A DNA stretch of 64,000 bases, from positions 5,797,427-5,861,426 of the forward strand of contig NW_024881296.1 of NCBI RefSeq assembly GCF_018691265.1. Reading direction: 5' to 3'. Shown piece by piece: positions 13,575 through 25,118 of this stretch (within the stretch, counting starts at the first letter, position 1; the number at the start of each line of letters is the position of its first letter). The notes beneath the pieces were generated by a model. That model had not been told where the DNA came from. It ran no database searches and saw nothing but the letters and a program-made list of their open reading frames with translations. A program made the position numbers and the translations under genes. Origin of the DNA: Tyto alba (Eukaryota > Chordata > Aves > Strigiformes > Tytonidae).

Positions 13575-13760
13575 CTGGAGGACAGTAGTTCTGCTATAAT
13601 TATTCATGTCTGCTAATTAACCAGGATGTAATTAGATATAATCACCCTGACAACAGTGTGCACCTTTTTTCAACAGACAAGGAGGAGGCCTTGTTGTCCA
13701 CCTGTGTCTGATCAAAAGGGATAATAGAGGAGCAAGCCATTAGTGTGCACATGGTAAGAG
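13575..13760. promoter_or_regulatory. candidate conserved regulatory element
   Basis: Dense developmental-factor motifs lie in unique sequence: ATAATTAT (13596), CTAATTAAC (about 13613), GTAATTAG (13628), TGACA (Meis/TGIF type, about 13648), a CACCTG E-box and GATCAAAAGGG (TCF/LEF-like) downstream. It ends in CCATTAGTGTGCACATGG. The block carries no transposon similarity. The enhancer reading is inference from motif density alone. Confidence 0.3.
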
Positions 13761-16009
13761 AGCTGGGCCAGTGCTCCCATTGAAGTCCTGATAAGTGATA
13801 CAGCCAAGCATTGGAGAAAATAATTAATTCATGATATTTTTAAACTGTCTTTGCCACTATGATCTCAGTTGTCAGTAGACAACCTGTTTGAATAATGTTG
13901 CATTAAAAAAAGAAAAAAAAAAAAAAAAAAAAAAAAGAAAAAAGGCCAGGGAAGCTAAAAAAGAAGAGAAACATTTTCTACATTATCAGCAGGGTTCAGT
14001 GAAATTATTGCATCCTTTTGTTACAGCCAACAACAAGGGAACAGCTGAAATGTTTTGTATCCATCTGTGCATGGCACCTTCCCAAAACCTGCTTAACACA
14101 AATGCGACAAGGGCCCTGTCCTCTGCTTATCCAGAAAGACCAAGGTATGCATGGAAATCCCCCATCCACAGAAGGAAAGCTTCAAAATGTGACCTGGGAG
14201 TGACTGGAGCCTGTCCCAAGCCTCTCTCCGAGGGGCAGCTGGGATCCCTTTGCTTTAGCCCCAGTGGGGCTGCATGCAGAAAATCACAGCACCAAGGCCA
14301 TGGAACCATGTCAGGGATGCCTCAACACCCCGGGCAGCTTTAGCCGAATTGCTGAGAGCAGCCACCTTCCCGTGTGCCGCTGACGGCAGCCCCCTGCCCT
14401 CGCCCGTTGCTACAGCCATGCCACCTCCCCCAGGGCAGAAACACTCAGCTTTCCCCCTTCCCGATGAGTGGTGTCCATCTGGCCCCACTGGAGGGCAAAA
14501 TGGGACAACTGCGGTCATGTGCAAGGGGGTGCCCTGTCACCAAAAAGATGTTTTACAGGGTTCCTCTTCTAAGAGACTGCTGCCAGACTGCTCGCTGAGG
14601 CTCAGGCCAGCTGTCTGTAGGGACCTGAGGAGAAAGCATTTCCCAAAGGGAGACATGAATGTGCCTTTTCTGTACTGGGCCACATGCAAAAAATCGTATC
14701 AGAATGGAACCTTTCTTTTGCAGGAGGAGGTGGACCAGACCCAACCTCCAAATGTCTCTGAAGCAAGATGAAGCTCACTCTTGGTTCTCAGATCTAAAGG
14801 CTGAAGTGGTTTCTGCTCTTACATGGGATAAAAACAACATTTCTGGCCTTCTGCTTTAGATCTTAGTTTTTCCTCCTGAGCACTGTGCATAGCACGAGTA
14901 GTTCCCTCAGCAGCTTTGAATGATCATTCAGGATGCCACATGGTCACTAGGTTGTACCTGAACTGTAGAGCAAAGCTTTCTAAAGAACAAGGTCTCCTAA
15001 AGCAGAAACTTTTTCATATGTTTTACATTAGAAATAATTATAACCTAATACACTGCAGTAGAAAACACAGTTAAATGGCTTTGTGATAGATTCTGTGCTA
15101 CGTGCTCATAGACGGCCAAAAAAAGCCATGCTGGGGTCAGAGTCAAAACACTGATGTAGTCAACGTCTGGAGCCAAAGAAGGCTAGCCAGAAGTTAGTCT
15201 CTGTCTAAATCATCCAGCCACTGCACATATTTTTTTTCTGCTCCCAGGGTTGAACACACGGGTCTTAGTCAGGCTCAGGAGTGATACCTGCACCTGCCCA
15301 TTCTTGATTCACCCTGTACAGGACAAGTTCTGGATAACCACCAGCTTCTACCATCTGCGCAGGGTGGCACCAAGAAAACCTGGCTACAGTGAGACATCTG
15401 CCTTTTAACCAACTAGCTCAAGATACTTGGTCTTCCCCCATTCCTTCTCTGACACGAATTTGTATATTTTTTTCTCATTTATTTTTTTTTTTTTTTTTAT
15501 TATTTTTCTGTTTTCTCTAGATACTACTGTTTTTACCTCCAGGGCAGATGTGGGCAAATCACCAAAGACAGATGTGTATCCTTGTTGTTGAAATCTTGAA
15601 AACATTTGAGGAGACTATAAGCTAGGTGTTGTTACTTATAACCAAAGATTCCTTACTCCTGTGGTTTCCCAGAATCACCTGCCTCTTTCCACGTCTTTGC
15701 TGTTTGACTGTGGGACCCTGACATGTACCATTATGAAAACGCTGCAGGCAAAGTACCCGTTGGAGAGACTCATCATCCCATTAAGTAGAAATGTCTCTAC
15801 TGGCACAAAGTCTAAAATTTTGCTTTTTCTAGCTATTTCCCAGCATTTACTGTGTTCTGGCAATCAGTGCTGCGTTCATAGAAAGCAGGTACCCGAGCAG
15901 TGTGGATGCAGCTGAAGGCCAGGTGCTTTAAAATACCATAAACGAGTCTTCTGGAGGTTTTTCCGAGGTCTATTTATGTCAATACTTAGGAGTTTGGTTT
16001 AAGTCCTTC
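13761..16009. other. unique sequence with A-run
   Basis: There is an A-rich run with G interruptions at about 13905-13943, which gives lysine-rich chance frames. A GC-richer part at 14220-14500 supports overlapping frames on both strands (151 and 165 codons), treated as composition artefacts. T runs lie at about 15480-15500. No gene or transposon is recognised. Confidence 0.5.
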
Positions 16010-16780
16010 TACCACCGCTGGGGAGGCAGCCTTGCTCGGGGGGAGCGAGGCGGCTGAGCTGGAGCGGAAAGCTGGGCTGTGCCCACCGGGCACGCTGCAG
16101 CAGCCGCCCTGCCCTGCCGGGGCACCCCCCAGCTCCCTGCTCCCCCCCCCCGCCCGCCCGCTGCCGCCACTGCCTTTCCCAGCCCCTCGGGGACAGGCAT
16201 TGACTCCCTCCATGCCAGACGAGCGCTGCCACGGCTCCAAACGTGACAGCAGAGGGGGCCTGTAGGAGCTGTTTTAAGGCAAACATCAGTTTCTTTCCAT
16301 CCAGGAGCACCGAGTGGAGCAGCCAAGCAGTGCTTGGCAGATCTCGTGCTCACCAGAGAGTCGCCAGCTATGGCGCTTCACCCAGGATCAGGTGCCCGGA
16401 ACATTTTACATTTGTAAGGCAGCCTTGCCCCCTCCAAAACCGTAGCCCAGCCATTGCTGCTTTGTCACGCTTTGCTCAGAGCACTGGAGGGGAAACTCGC
16501 TTCCGCTGCTACCTCAGACATCACGCAGCTGCCTGATGAAGCACGGCAGAAAGCGAGGCTAACGGGAACCAGCCCAATTAGCGCAGCACCCTGGGCAGGG
16601 CGTTTCAGCAGTGCCCTCCGCCCCGCCCGCCAGGCCGGGTCCAGATGTGCGAGCAGTGAGTGACGGGCAGAGGAGCTGGGACCTGACTGCATTCAAAATC
16701 CTTCCCTGAGATTTTCCTGCTTCCTTTTTCCCTTTCTCCCCTTTCACCGCGTGAAACGCGCGGTGGGCTGTATGTGCAAA
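16010..16780. promoter_or_regulatory. GC/CpG-rich block, possible CpG island
   Basis: In 16010-16260 I count roughly 19 CpG in about 250 bp at high GC (observed/expected near 0.6 by a rough hand count). CpG remains frequent to about 16770 while flanking DNA is CpG-poor. It includes a C-rich tract (about 16140-16160) and a perfect 7-bp stem CACCGCG/CGCGGTG (16745-16751 with 16759-16765). No exon is recognised, so it could be an orphan CpG island, an lncRNA promoter, or a GC-rich enhancer. The several frames of 60-114 codons on both strands are explained by composition. Confidence 0.35.
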
Positions 16781-16839
16781 CACTGACAGATGGTGACACT
16801 CGGCTCCAGCTCAGGCAGATTAGAAAGGGAACTCAGTGT

Positions 16840-17000
16840 TCAAGGGACCAATTACCACTCTGTCCCCTCGGGGAAGAGCATATCAGATGTTTACTGGGGG
16901 TTAATAATAAATGAATTGAAAAAAAAATTGCTCTTCGAACACCATATTCTGTATTCATGTCAGCAGGTTGTAATTAGCTAATTAAATGCTTGGACTGACA
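16840..17000. promoter_or_regulatory. candidate conserved regulatory element with paired TAATTA palindrome
   Basis: This unique AT-rich block lies directly beside the CpG-rich block. It contains CCAATTACC, AGATGTTTAC (Fox-type), GTTAATAATAAATGAATTG and a perfect 14-bp palindrome TAATTAGCTAATTA at 16971-16984, i.e. two homeodomain cores in mirror arrangement. Paired sites of this kind bind homeodomain dimers in known enhancers; function here is inferred. Confidence 0.33.
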
Positions 17001-20000
17001 GAACGGCCCCAGTGGGGTTGCAACATTGCGGACCGCTGCTGAAATATGAGCAGGAAACATCTTGGAATATGTAGGCAGGAGAGCAGTTAACACCTCTCAT
17101 TTAATGGGACACTTCTTCCTGCAAAGGTTACTGGGAGAGCTGGGAGGAGGTCTTGGACAAGTCCTGCGTCTGCAGAGCTTGCTGCCAAAAAAGCTGGGGA
17201 CAGCGTGCAAGCGAGGGGGGCACGCAAGATGAGGAAAGGAGCGGTCACGGTCTCTCAGCAGCAAGCAGCCATGGAGAAAAAAGGGTGAAGCTTTTGAATC
17301 TGATATAAAATTCAAAATGAATATCGACTAGTTGGTAACTCCCAGCTCCTCCTTAAAAGGGTAGAGAGCTCCGTGGTGGTGAGAGAGCTACCAGGAGGTG
17401 CAATCTACTCTAAATATGGGTGTCCAACCATGTATGATTAGTTTGAGTCATCAAAACCAAAGCTACACTTAAGGAACATGAAAGGCCCACCTTTAACCTC
17501 CCAAAGCAGAGGAAATGAGAAGGCGCATTCAACCTCTTGGCTGCCATTCGGGTATTAGCTCACGCCATACGCCCCTGCCCTCGCTGCTGGCCTTCAGAGA
17601 TGAGAGTGTTTTGTACCACTGGTATGTCACCACTGCTTGTTTGCTTTCCTGGCTCCTAGTAGCAGCAGGGTTGGGTTCATGAACAGCAAGGCACCTGGCA
17701 CACTATACAAATAGGGGAGCAAAATCCGTGCCAAATTACAGCACGAATAATGCATCTGTCTGGAATGTATCAAAGGAGGCGTTTGCAGCACTGGCAGTGA
17801 AAATGATAGTGTGTCAGGATTTTTCAAGCCTTAGCTTTCTTTGGTCCCACTTTCTAGACACGCTGCTTTGGAGGTAAAAAACCATTTACAAGGAAGCAGC
17901 CTGGGAGGTGTGCAAGCTGTCCCAGTAGGAATATGAGATCACCCTCAGCAGCCACCTTTTGATTGTGCAAAATGACCCGTAGCATTGTGTGCTTGGACCT
18001 GCAGCCTGCCAGCGTGTTGCAGATGCACAGGGCAATGCTCATTCCCGCCCTGTGGTCCTGGGTGGGGTAGAGTGACTTGACGCAATGGGAGTTTGCCCTT
18101 GTCCCTTTTCCCTCCCCAGCCCTGTCCTGCTCCCAGCACAGCTTGGCTGGATGAGAGCTACCCGGTCTCTTGAAGTTTCGAACAATGATTTCTCAGAGAT
18201 GAAAGGCTGTGTATATGAAAGGGGTGAGAAACATGTAAAAGATGCCTCCAAAATGTAAACCATGAGATATCTCCAGAACATGAGAAATCAAAGGGAGACA
18301 AGCCACTTTGCACCTTTCATTCATTACTCCATCAGAAGTTCAGGATACACAAGGCAGTTCATTTGAAAAGTGTTCTGAGATGTGCATTAGACCATGTACC
18401 AAGCAGATGAAGAGCCAGCAGATTAGTTCTGCATGCTCGGTGATGCTGGTGTGCATAGGACTCAGGGAAGACCACACTCTGCCAAACCCTGTGTGTACGA
18501 GGGGTTGCCTGCTGTAGATAGGAGGTGTCATCTGACTCCCCAAATCAGGAATGCTCTGATGAACTCAGGAGGTCTAACCAAACTTCTCTTTGCTGCAGCT
18601 GTGATGTTTTCCTCATGCCCCTGCTAGTGCTCTGTGCTCCGTGCTGTAAACATGCCCACCCAAAGAGCCTGAGAGACGATGGCTGTGATGCATTGCTGCC
18701 AGACTGGGATGTATGTTTGCCCTATGATTGCTTGCTGATCTTCCCTTTCCCCTCTCCCCAAATGCTTATTACAATTGCAGCGCAAAATCACCACTGTCAC
18801 ATGTGTGCTGATCTGAACCATCCCTCTCCCATGCCCTCCCGCCCTGCCAGGGGTGTCTGTCCAGCCTCAGGGGTCACTTTGCCAGGGCAGCTGCAAGGAT
18901 AACAAGTTTTCTTTTTCTCTTGCCCCTGCATGTGAGGGAATAAGGCAGGTTACTTTGCCCATGATTCATTTTTTAAAGCCTTTCCCTTTGATGAGCTTGC
19001 TTTACAAAACTGCTGTTGTTCAGGCTCCTTTAAGGGCTTTCTAGCACTGACTTGTTGGGCAGATTATGGAAATGTCCTTTTTTGTAGTATTTTGGCCAGT
19101 TGTAGCAAATCCAGATCTCATTTCTAGGCCAGTAAGCTCGTGGGTGGCAGAATGGGTGTAATTTAATCAGACGGTGGCAAAATCTTGGTAAATTGAAGAC
19201 TGCATACAGGGTGGCTCTTCCACACCAAGCAGAGCCTCATCCACAGACAGTCTTCGCAGCACATGGGTGCTCGGGGGCAGTGGGGTCTGATCAGGTGCTC
19301 CTTCATGGAGGTGCCCGTAGGAAGCCTGTGCTGATGGGTCCAGATGTGGGTTTGTGATGGTCCTCCCAGGCTCCCTTTGACATTACCCAAAACCTGGGAA
19401 AAAGCATCTGTCCAGAGCCACCCCTGAGCCTGCCCTGCCCAGGGTGTGCTCAGCACCCCTCCAGCTGCGTGGGCCTGGCAGGATGGTCTGGTCTCCAGTA
19501 AAGCTAAAGGACCAAAAATGGGTGACGTCAGGGCAGTTGGTCACCCACCTGCTGATTCCTAACGAACGGCTCTCGAGAGTGCCTCTACCAGAATAACGGG
19601 CTTGGCTTGTGGGTTTTCGTTCTCTGCGTAGTCACAGGCAGGACTACCCTTTGCACTTTCCACTGTAGGAGTTCGGGTTGAACTTTTACAACCCTCCAGG
19701 AGCTACAGCATAAGGACAAGCAGCGAGCAGGGAGCAGAGGGCCTCAGCTGGCTGGCTCCCATGCAGAGGGAGCCGCTGTGCTGCTGCCCACCCCCTGCCC
19801 ATCACCCACTGCCGCGCTCAGCCCTGCTGAGATACCCTGCCACAACGTCTTTTGTTTTTTGACTTCCTCAGGCCTGGGTTTGTTTTTCTGAGCAACAAGT
19901 AGCACTGTTCTTCCAGTTTTATGGGCTCAGGACCTTAATTTGCGCTTTGCAAAGCGTTTCTGGACTCTCAGACACCATCCTGCAAACACTTATGCTATGC

Positions 20001-20339
20001 CTGCTTCTATATCCATTACAACAAGGCAACTGATGTTTCAAGTTCAGCGTGCTGCTAAGAGCTTTCCCAGATCTGGGCCATATAGTTTGACTCTTTGGAG
20101 AAATGATTTATAGGTACAAACATATGTTGGCATGGTTGGGATTACAGACACTAAGATATTTTCTGTGCAAATGTGAAGCAGAGAATGTGCTGTTTATCAC
20201 ACCCGCTGAGCCCAGCTCATGTCGCCTGTGAGGATGGAAGGAAAGCACGCAGCACCCTCCGTGGGCGAAGAAGGCCTGGCGAAACTGCTGGCTCCTTGTT
20301 ACTGAGCTGTGACTAGCTAGTGCAATCCTGCTCAACCGT
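17001..20339. other. unique non-coding sequence
   Basis: Moderate-GC sequence has no recognised repeat or gene. Overlapping short frames on both strands (60-125 codons) lack family features. Around 19700-19860 the DNA becomes GC-rich but CpG-poor. Confidence 0.5.
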
Positions 20340-20540
20340 ATTACAGAACTGAGTTATCCAACAACATCAGCTATGCTTGTAATTGCCATAACGGATAACC
20401 ACATATATTTATTATTTACCATCACATGCTTTATTGACATTCATTACAAGCTGTTAATGAGGTGTCTGTTTTAATGGCAGCCGTGGAGCTAATAAGCAGG
20501 AGGTAGAAGGATCCTGCCCTTTGCTAATGGATTTTATTTC
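20340..20540. promoter_or_regulatory. candidate conserved regulatory element
   Basis: The motif-dense unique block holds GTAATTGCCATAACGG, TATTTATTATTTACC, GACATTCATTAC, GTTAATGAGG and TTTTAATGGCAGCC. The spacing and low-repeat character resemble vertebrate conserved non-coding elements. No alignment is available. Confidence 0.28.
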
Positions 20541-21834
20541 CTTGCTTGCTTTTGGGCAACCACATATCCCATCCACAAATGACAAGCAGCAGGATTGTGG
20601 GGTCGGCCTCGGGCACGTCTGCTGTCACCTCATTTTGGCAGGGTATGGGGAAGCAGGAGGCTGTGTGGGGGCCAGCAGCTGAGGAGGCGTTAAAAGGGCA
20701 AAAGGTGCCATCAGTGGACGTGGACAAGAGCGACCTGCCCCGCATGGAGTGATGCTCACCCAGCAGCCCTCCAGCCTGCGTGGGGGCACCTTGCCCCCCC
20801 AGGAACACATGCAGCACGCTGCCCACCATCGGCAGCCATGGGATTGCACAGGGTATGGCAGGCTGCTGGCAGCATGGATGCCCCGCACAGACAGCACTCA
20901 GCTGCTTTGCATTTTGCAGTGTTTTAAGAGAAACACGTGTCTCTCCCATCACCACCGCCCCACACAGGCACAACCATGCGGGGTGTGGGTCCCAGCTGCC
21001 TGATGAGGGGGAGATGCTGGGAAGCCCCTCTCCCTGTGGTTAACCCAGCTGGGCTGCCCATGCACCTTCAAGGCCCCGCTCACTGGCAGGACACTTTTTC
21101 AGTACAAACTGTAGGCTTGAAGCAAACAAAGAGAAACTCCCAGTAAAATTTTGGATGAACCCTGCTGTGCAGGTTGCAGTGGCAGAGTTTGTGCAGTGGG
21201 TGCAGTCTCGCACTCCTCTGTACCCCCCTGTGCCAGAGGTGCAGCTCCTCTCCCTGCCCACACACCCCATCCGGAGGGCAGGGGACACAGGGTGTTCCAC
21301 TGGCCCCCCAGCTCCTATCCCTCATTCCCCAAGGGGGGAAGGGGGGCATCCCATTGATTCCCTCTTCTCTGCCCTCCTGCCCAGGCTTGTCTGTCAAGTG
21401 GCACTGGGGGGGACAGTGTGCAGGATGGGGCCATGCATGGTGCAGGCTCAGGCTGGCTGGCAGCAGCTCTTCTGGGCTCACCCCATCCCTCTCTCGGGGA
21501 GACGGGGACAGATGCAAGGCAGGCACCGAGAGCAGAGAGTCCCATTATTTTGGCCTTGGGCACTTTAGGAGCGGTGACTGTCTTGAGAGTCACCCGGCGT
21601 TTGGCCAGATCCCCAGTGGCTTTGCACATTCCTTTTCTTTCCCTGAATGAATGGTCTAATCTGGCTGGAGGGCATTGCAAGGCCCAATAGCCAGTTTGCT
21701 GCACCTGCTCATCAGGGATTGAAACACCTGCCAGTGGTCGGGGTTTAGCATTTAAGTGCTGCTATTTGAAGACAAATCTTGTCTTTTGTCTCTGCCTGAG
21801 CCTCCTCCCACCTCCCCCCTCCCCTTAAAAGAAA

Positions 21835-21881
<47 letters not shown>

Positions 21882-22359
21882 AGAAAAAGCCTGTGCTTGG
21901 TGCTTTTTTGGACAGGGCTTATTCTTCCTCTGATTTCCCAGAGAATCAACCTTGCTTTCCATCTTAGGTGCATTGCTGGGGACGGTTATTCACACAGGGA
22001 AAGAGAAGCATGAGCACTTTTATTTTGCTCACAGCTGTTCAGAAGGCCCATGCTGGCGTTAAAACGTTGGAGTGTTGGATGGTTACACTGTGAAGCATTG
22101 CTGTGTCGTCCTGATACCTGCAATCAATGCTGTGCAATAAACTGATGCTTTTAATGAGAACAGGTGTTCTTCTTACACACGGCCTCCTACCTACATTTGA
22201 CCTTTACATTTTTCAGGTTTTTTTCTTGTGATAACAAGAAAATATTATTGAGTCAATAGCTAATGTGAAATTTACTTACTGGGGAGTTAGAAGGGAGTTG
22301 TGTAAATTGTGCCAGTAAATTAGGAAGTAAGGAAAACATATTTTATCCAAACAATGTGA

Positions 22360-22390
<31 letters not shown>

Positions 22391-22597
22391 GTGAATTTGT
22401 GTATATGGGTGACTAAGGCGCTTAGGCTGTGTAAGGAAGCCTTGGTTTTGCAGGATTTGTTAATGAAGAGCCTAGAAAGATAAAATGTGCTAAATGGATT
22501 GAATGGGAACAAGGTGATACATCTCCAAAGTTAATAAAAAGAAAAAAACCATAGGTTTCTAGTGGTTTTCAAATGATGTGTTCTTGAACCAAGTTCT
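20541..22597. other. GC-rich unique sequence and simple repeats
   Basis: 20600-21560 is GC-rich but low in CpG and gives many overlapping frames on both strands (up to 158 codons) that look like composition artefacts. A short CA repeat runs directly into a 32-A run (21834-21878), and a 25-T run lies at 22366-22390. No gene is recognised. Confidence 0.5.
21834..21878. repeat. (AC)n plus A32 simple repeat
   Basis: A short AC dinucleotide repeat is followed by about 32 consecutive A. It is a likely length-polymorphic site. No retrocopy body was recognised upstream, so it is not taken as a poly(A) tail. Confidence 0.85.
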
Positions 22598-23195
22598 TTA
22601 ACACTTCTATCAGTGATCTGGAAGAAAAACAAGAGCCGTGTTATGCACCAAGATTGGCAAAGAACAAAGTTTGCAAGGGAGGTAAGGAAGAGCAGGCTTC
22701 AGGGAAGGGAGCTGGGCAGAGCTACAGGCTTGAGTGGAAAATGGGGAAACGTGTCTATCTGCAGTGTAACAGAAAGGGCTCCCCACCCTGCCCAAGCACC
22801 TACCCTGGGAAAGGAAATCTGGCAGTGCATCAGGCCTCAGTCTGCCAAAGTATAACAAAATATAGAGCAAGAAGTTGAAATTAGGCAGATGCAAGCTCAA
22901 GAGTTAATCTGTAACAGAGGATAATGAACCACTGAAATTACTTACTAAGGGCTGTGATGGGCTCTCTAACACTGGAGACTTTTAAATCACATCAGTTTCC
23001 TTAACTCTTCCTCCCTCCTTCCCTGCCCACTCTCGCCCCACCCCCACCCCCACCCCCGCCCCCCCCCCCCCCCCCCAAAAAAAAAAACACCAAAACCACC
23101 ATGCTTTACTTGATTCAGAGGACTTTTGCATGCTGTGTTACAGGAAAGATCAGGCAGGATGATCACAGTGGTGCTGGCTTTATAACCTATGAACA
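22598..23195 (+). mobile_element. old CR1-type LINE fragment reaching its 3' end
   Basis: It starts with ATCAGTGATCTGGAAGAA-like sequence (about 22607) and acaaagtttgcaagggaggt (about 22664), matching the CR1 RT region. It ends with ggatgatcacagtggtgctg and TTATAACCTATGAA (about 23157-23192), the standard 3' terminus of ancient amniote CR1s (GATGATCACAATGGTCC, then CTATGAA in the consensus as remembered). The middle has lost similarity and carries a C-rich insertion/expansion (about 23030-23078). It has no coding capacity left. Confidence 0.72.
23028..23088. repeat. C-rich microsatellite/homopolymer plus A-run
   Basis: CCCCCA-type repeats pass into a run of about 18 C and then about 11 A. 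The minus strand is therefore a G-tract that could form G-quadruplexes. It lies inside an old CR1 copy. Such tracts often have uncertain length in assemblies. Confidence 0.85.
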
Positions 23196-23559
23196 CATTC
23201 AATCAGAAAACAGTTTTAACAGAAGGCAAACCCATTAAAATCTTGAGCTTATTTCAGTTTCATTTATCAAAAATATTTGTGGGGATAGGTAAGAAATACG
23301 GAGAGGGGCTAGTTTATTCCTTTAGAGACATTTTTTTTTTGGCCATTATAACATCATGTTAAATGAATAGGGAGGAAATTTAGGCCCAAAATAAGAAGAG
23401 GCTTGTTCATACAGTGATGGTCAGCCTGCAAAATTCTCCATAATGGGGAAAAAAATAATCAAATAGACCGTTGATTTTTGGGAACAGATCCTAATAAGAG
23501 AAGAGCAGGAGATCCTGTGTTCATCTGCACAATAAGCTGAACTTGCTTTAGGGCACAGA

Positions 23560-23935
23560 ACAATTTTTAGAAGGTTTAAGAATAAATTCTTCCCACAGGT
23601 AGCTTAGAGCGATGTGTGCTCCATGAATGCCTTGAGAGGCAGGAGAAGCCCACTTCAGCTGGCTGGGAACTTAACCTAAGCCTGCCTCATGAAAGACACC
23701 GGTAGTTTTATTAAGAATTTGAATCATCTGAGTCCTCATATAGTTCTGTGTAGTGGTGCCCTTGATTTCTTTGTGATCCTGGTATTTTTGCGGCTAAAGG
23801 ATGAGGGACTGCCCACCGGGAGCAAGGTTTGGGTTGGAGCTTTCTGTTGTTGTCTTTGCCTGGAGCATCTAGCAGGAGGCCACTGCTGGAGGTACGATGT
23901 CAGCTGTGATGTGATCTGGCACAGGTTTTACTGTT
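23560..23935 (+). mobile_element. old CR1-type LINE 3' fragment
   Basis: Two segments match the 3' end of a second ancient CR1 lineage: AATAAATTCTTCCCACAGG (23581-23599), and tgcctggagcatctagcagg followed by GGCCACTGCTGGAGGTACGATG and GTGATCTGGCACAGG (23859-23928). These correspond to the CATCTGG / GGCCACTGTTGGAGACAGGAT / CTGATCCAGTATGG landmarks of that lineage. About 200 bp between them align poorly, either from decay or an insertion. A 162-codon open frame (23689-24177) runs over it and is not a gene. Confidence 0.6.
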
Positions 23936-24329
23936 ACAAATTCCCTTGGCTGTTGCCTTTCAGAGGCTATAGCAGTAAAAACATAAAACAAAATAAAGAT
24001 CAGAGACAACTCTACTTACACGTCCTCAGCAGTACAGAGAGAATATCTTCATTATTCTTTACCTGTGAGATTAATCATAGAGGACTGTTGTCCTTTCTAA
24101 TGACTTGTAAATTTAAAATAGTGCTGTCTTGTAGAAAATATTTCAAAGGAAAAGAAATTTCATGTTGCTCTACCTAGAGGTGCCTGTGTCTTTGTCCTCC
24201 ACATGGCATAACTCCCCCCCTTTCCAGCAACACGGCACTAAGACGAGTTATGTCCTAGGTGTGCACAGCTCACTCCTCAAACAGCCCATAATGCCAGGCT
24301 GACACCTCACCAACACTAGCATAAATTTC

Positions 24330-24560
24330 CAGTGTTACTCAGGTGTGAATTCAAGTTACAATGTATTTATTACAGTAGGAGTCTCAGACTAAGTTAATTC
24401 TCAATTAACAGCTAAAAAAACAGCAAGAAAAAGTCTCCGTGGCTTTGAAGCGGAGGATATTATTCATGTAATGTACCATAGAGAGTTAATGGTTACAGTG
24501 CAGTGGGTGGAAGTAAAGCCACTGCAGGTGTGTTTCTTAATGAGGTGCTAATTGGACAGG
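24330..24560. promoter_or_regulatory. candidate conserved regulatory element
   Basis: The unique block includes a perfect inverted repeat GTTAATT-CTC-AATTAAC (24393-24409), then TATTATTCATGTAATG, GAGTTAATGG, GTGCTAATTGG and a CAGGTG E-box. The inverted repeat resembles paired homeodomain/HNF1-like half-sites but with non-standard spacing. Function is inferred from motif density only. Confidence 0.3.
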
Positions 24561-24845
24561 TGCAGATAAATAGGGGACAGGAGGGCTCCCCCTTCCTGGG
24601 GAGTAAAGAGGATTCTGTGCTGAGGAGGGAAAGGCTGCAGCTGAAAGAAAGATTTATTTGTTTTTATCTGTGACATTATCTTTGCATAACCAGCAGAACA
24701 GGAGGTTGTTGGCTCTAGTAATAAGGAAAGAGTTCTGCATATTGGGTAATGAGGGTTTTGGGAAATGAGATGGGAGGACAGAGGATGTGAGACCAGAGTT
24801 TGCAAGCTTGCCAAGGAGTAAAAGTGAGATGTTTGCAGGGCTCTT

Positions 24846-24876
24846 GGGGGGGGGGAAAAAAAAAAAAAAAAAAAAA
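24846..24876. repeat. G10-A21 homopolymer junction
   Basis: Ten G are followed by about 21 A. It is a simple low-complexity tract with likely sequencing-length uncertainty. Confidence 0.9.
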
Positions 24877-25118
24877 GCTTAAAGGTAGAGCTTTTTGGGT
24901 GTTGGAAGATGCTTTGAAGATGTGTGGTGGCAGCTTTCTTGAGGTGGGTAGCTCTGAGCCAACCAAATTAACAGGTGTTTCTTCCCTGGAATGTGAAAGT
25001 GCATAAGATAAAAGAAACACAGTGGAAGAGAGGGTGTGCTTAGAAAATGGGAGAAGGGAGAACAGAAATGGACATATTCCCTGAAACTTTCAACTAATTA
25101 GTTTTCTCTTCTCTGTAG

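Noticed and set aside
10842..13943. Long A-runs taken as possible poly(A) tails of processed pseudogenes
   Set aside because: No gene-like or SINE-like body precedes any of the A-runs, and no flanking target duplications were seen.
20600..21700. GC-rich stretch with many overlapping frames, possible exon cluster
   Set aside because: CpG-poor, frames open on both strands at once, no splice-bounded segment with protein-like composition.
23689..24177. 162-codon plus-strand open frame
   Set aside because: It runs over an old CR1 3' end and has no independent evidence of being a gene.
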